Shown in pieces: positions 5,272-6,230 of a stretch of 6,230 nucleotides of DNA. The translations under genes and the position numbers were made by a program. The notes under the pieces were generated by a model. It saw only the letters and a program-made list of their open reading frames with translations, had not been told where the DNA came from and searched no databases. Every line of letters begins with the position of its first letter. Position 1 is the first letter of the stretch. The stretch is from Lachnospiraceae bacterium UBA3689. Its GTDB lineage: Bacteria; Bacillota; Clostridia; Lachnospirales; Lachnospiraceae. The stretch is taken from contig DFIU01000004.1 in NCBI GenBank assembly GCA_002371465.1, forward strand, positions 34,091-40,320, in the 5' to 3' direction.

Positions 5272-5941
5272 GAAGAAAGTCATTGCGGTAATAGTTGAAG
5301 GACCTAGTGATGAAAATGCTATTGGTGGTATTTTAAAAGAGTATTTTTCTTCAGAAGAAGTACAGTTTGCAGTAGTACATGGAGATATTACGTCGAATGA
5401 TTTAACTACTGTTGATAACGTTATTACAAAGATTAATGAGCTTATAGACGGTATTAGGACAAAATATGGGTATCGTTGGGATGATTTTGTAAAGGTGATT
5501 CATATTGCGGATACAGATGGAGTGTTTACTAAAAATAGTGTGAATGAATCGGAAGTTGAAGGGATTAAATACTATGAAGATCACATGGAAGGGGCTAATG
5601 TTGAGGCAATAGAACGCAGAAATAAGCATAAGGCAGAAATCTTATTTAAACTGTATTCCACTGGAAAAGTACATGATATAGGATACCGCATATATTTTAA
5701 TTCCTGTAATTTGGAACATGTATTATATGGTGTGCTGAAGGATTTTTCAGACGAAGAGAAAGAAGAAATGTCTGATGTTTTTGCAGAAAAATACGACGGA
5801 AATGTAAATGATTTCATTAGTTTCATATCGGATGAAACAGTAGCTGTTCCAGGAACATATAAAACTACTTGGAGATTCATAGAGAAAGAAAAGCATTCAT
5901 TGGAGAGACATTCGAATATGCATTTGATTTTTACAAAATGA
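5264..5941 (+). CDS. Small TOPRIM-type protein (AbiLii/RloB-like), probable nuclease effector
   Basis: The 225-residue protein starts VIAVIVEGPSDENA (residues 6-19), the first TOPRIM strand, with Glu12 as the candidate catalytic residue and the Gly-x-x-Asp-Glu arrangement seen in OLD/RloB-like proteins. The metal-binding DxD follows as IADTDG (residues 81-86: Asp83, Asp85). Next comes FNSCNLEHVLYG (145-156), which resembles the (S)NPxFExWLLxH motif of RloB-like proteins. The C-terminal ~70 residues are acidic, then basic, and unrecognised. There is no signal peptide or membrane segment. TOPRIM proteins of this class are Mg2+-dependent nucleases; AriB of PARIS cleaves tRNA. Whether this one cuts DNA or RNA cannot be read from the sequence. 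ATG 5264 is chosen for its AAGGAG site. The 8-nt overlap with the ATPase implies translational coupling and a shared complex. A non-defence role in repair or plasmid control is the main alternative. Confidence 0.75.
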   Translation: MSEKKVIAVIVEGPSDENAIGGILKEYFSSEEVQFAVVHGDITSNDLTTVDNVITKINELIDGIRTKYGYRWDDFVKVIHIADTDGVFTKNSVNESEVEGIKYYEDHMEGANVEAIERRNKHKAEILFKLYSTGKVHDIGYRIYFNSCNLEHVLYGVLKDFSDEEKEEMSDVFAEKYDGNVNDFISFISDETVAVPGTYKTTWRFIEKEKHSLERHSNMHLIFTK

Positions 5942-6223
5942 ATGCAAGGAGATTTGAACGAGGGACAGTTGCTATCATTGCTTTATGATAAGTTCGGTGG
6001 GGGTAGAAAAGTGCTTTTAGCTGGATTTCTGATTTCGTTATCTGCTGAAATGATTCAAATGTTCGGGTGTGGTGCAACGGATATAAATGATCTGATTACG
6101 AACACAATTGGAGCATACGTTGGATATGGGGTATTTAGAGTATTGGAAAAGTGTATTCCCGAAAAATGGATTGATATATTTAGAATACCGGGAAAGAATG
6201 GATATTTAGTGTTTGCTGATTAA
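5942..6223 (+). pseudogene. VanZ-family membrane protein, C-terminal half only
   Basis: Residues 12-68 match the second half of VanZ-like domains: GFLISLSAEMIQMFG (transmembrane helix, about 28-42) with the family's conserved Ser-x-x-x-Glu-x-x-Gln pattern, then ATDINDLITNTIGAYVGY (45-62), the family's T/F-D-x-x-D-hydrophobic-N-T-x-G signature leading into the last helix. VanZ-like proteins usually have about 150-200 residues and four or more helices; only 93 codons remain and the first helices are missing. The ATG abuts the TOPRIM stop (TGAATG) and has no ribosome binding site, so the frame looks like a fusion created at an insertion edge near 5945-5975. It could still be translated by coupling. 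The family's function is unclear apart from low-level teicoplanin resistance for VanZ itself, which should not be assumed here. Confidence 0.7.
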
Positions 6224-6230
6224 ATAAACA

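Noticed and set aside
5942..6223. Glycopeptide (teicoplanin) resistance gene vanZ
   Set aside because: Only the C-terminal half of a VanZ-like domain is present, no other van genes are seen, and most VanZ-domain proteins are not resistance genes.

Overview
The window looks like chromosomal DNA from a low-GC Gram-positive of the class Clostridia, probably Lachnospiraceae. The housekeeping anchor is the 3' part of rpoC, which has no proteobacteria-type trigger-loop insertion. The remaining genes (IS30-type transposase remnants, an ATPase/TOPRIM pair, a VanZ-domain fragment) are all common in Clostridia. The genus cannot be fixed from this sequence alone.

Layout: (1) 1-2328 is the C-terminal ~775 residues of the RNA polymerase beta' subunit, fairly GC-rich with strongly biased codon use. 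(2) 2329-3740 holds no intact gene. It is a graveyard of insertion sequences: a stem-loop followed at once by a ten-codon start that resembles an IS transposase N-terminus, then two diverged IS30-family transposase C-terminal halves placed back to back. These run outward from a 34-bp near-palindrome lying exactly on the codons of the second catalytic Asp. Related outward-reading repeats sit at matching distances on both sides. (3) 3740-5941 is an AT-rich two-gene cassette with its own good sigma-A-type promoter. It encodes an AAA15/OLD-like ATPase (464 aa) overlapped by 8 nt with a small TOPRIM-type protein (225 aa). (4) 5942-6223 is a 5'-truncated VanZ-family membrane protein, which probably marks the right edge of the cassette.

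The ATPase and TOPRIM proteins most likely work as one complex. The class is that of AbiL (AbiLi/AbiLii), RloA/RloB and PARIS (AriA/AriB): the ATPase senses or restrains, and the TOPRIM partner is the nuclease effector. Anti-phage defence is inferred from architecture and mobile-element context; the sequence does not demonstrate it. In most Firmicutes rpoC is followed by the rpsL-rpsG-fusA-tuf ribosomal operon, so finding IS debris and a defence-like cassette here marks a rearrangement junction or, possibly, an assembly chimera. The palindromic centre of the IS block is the place to test that.
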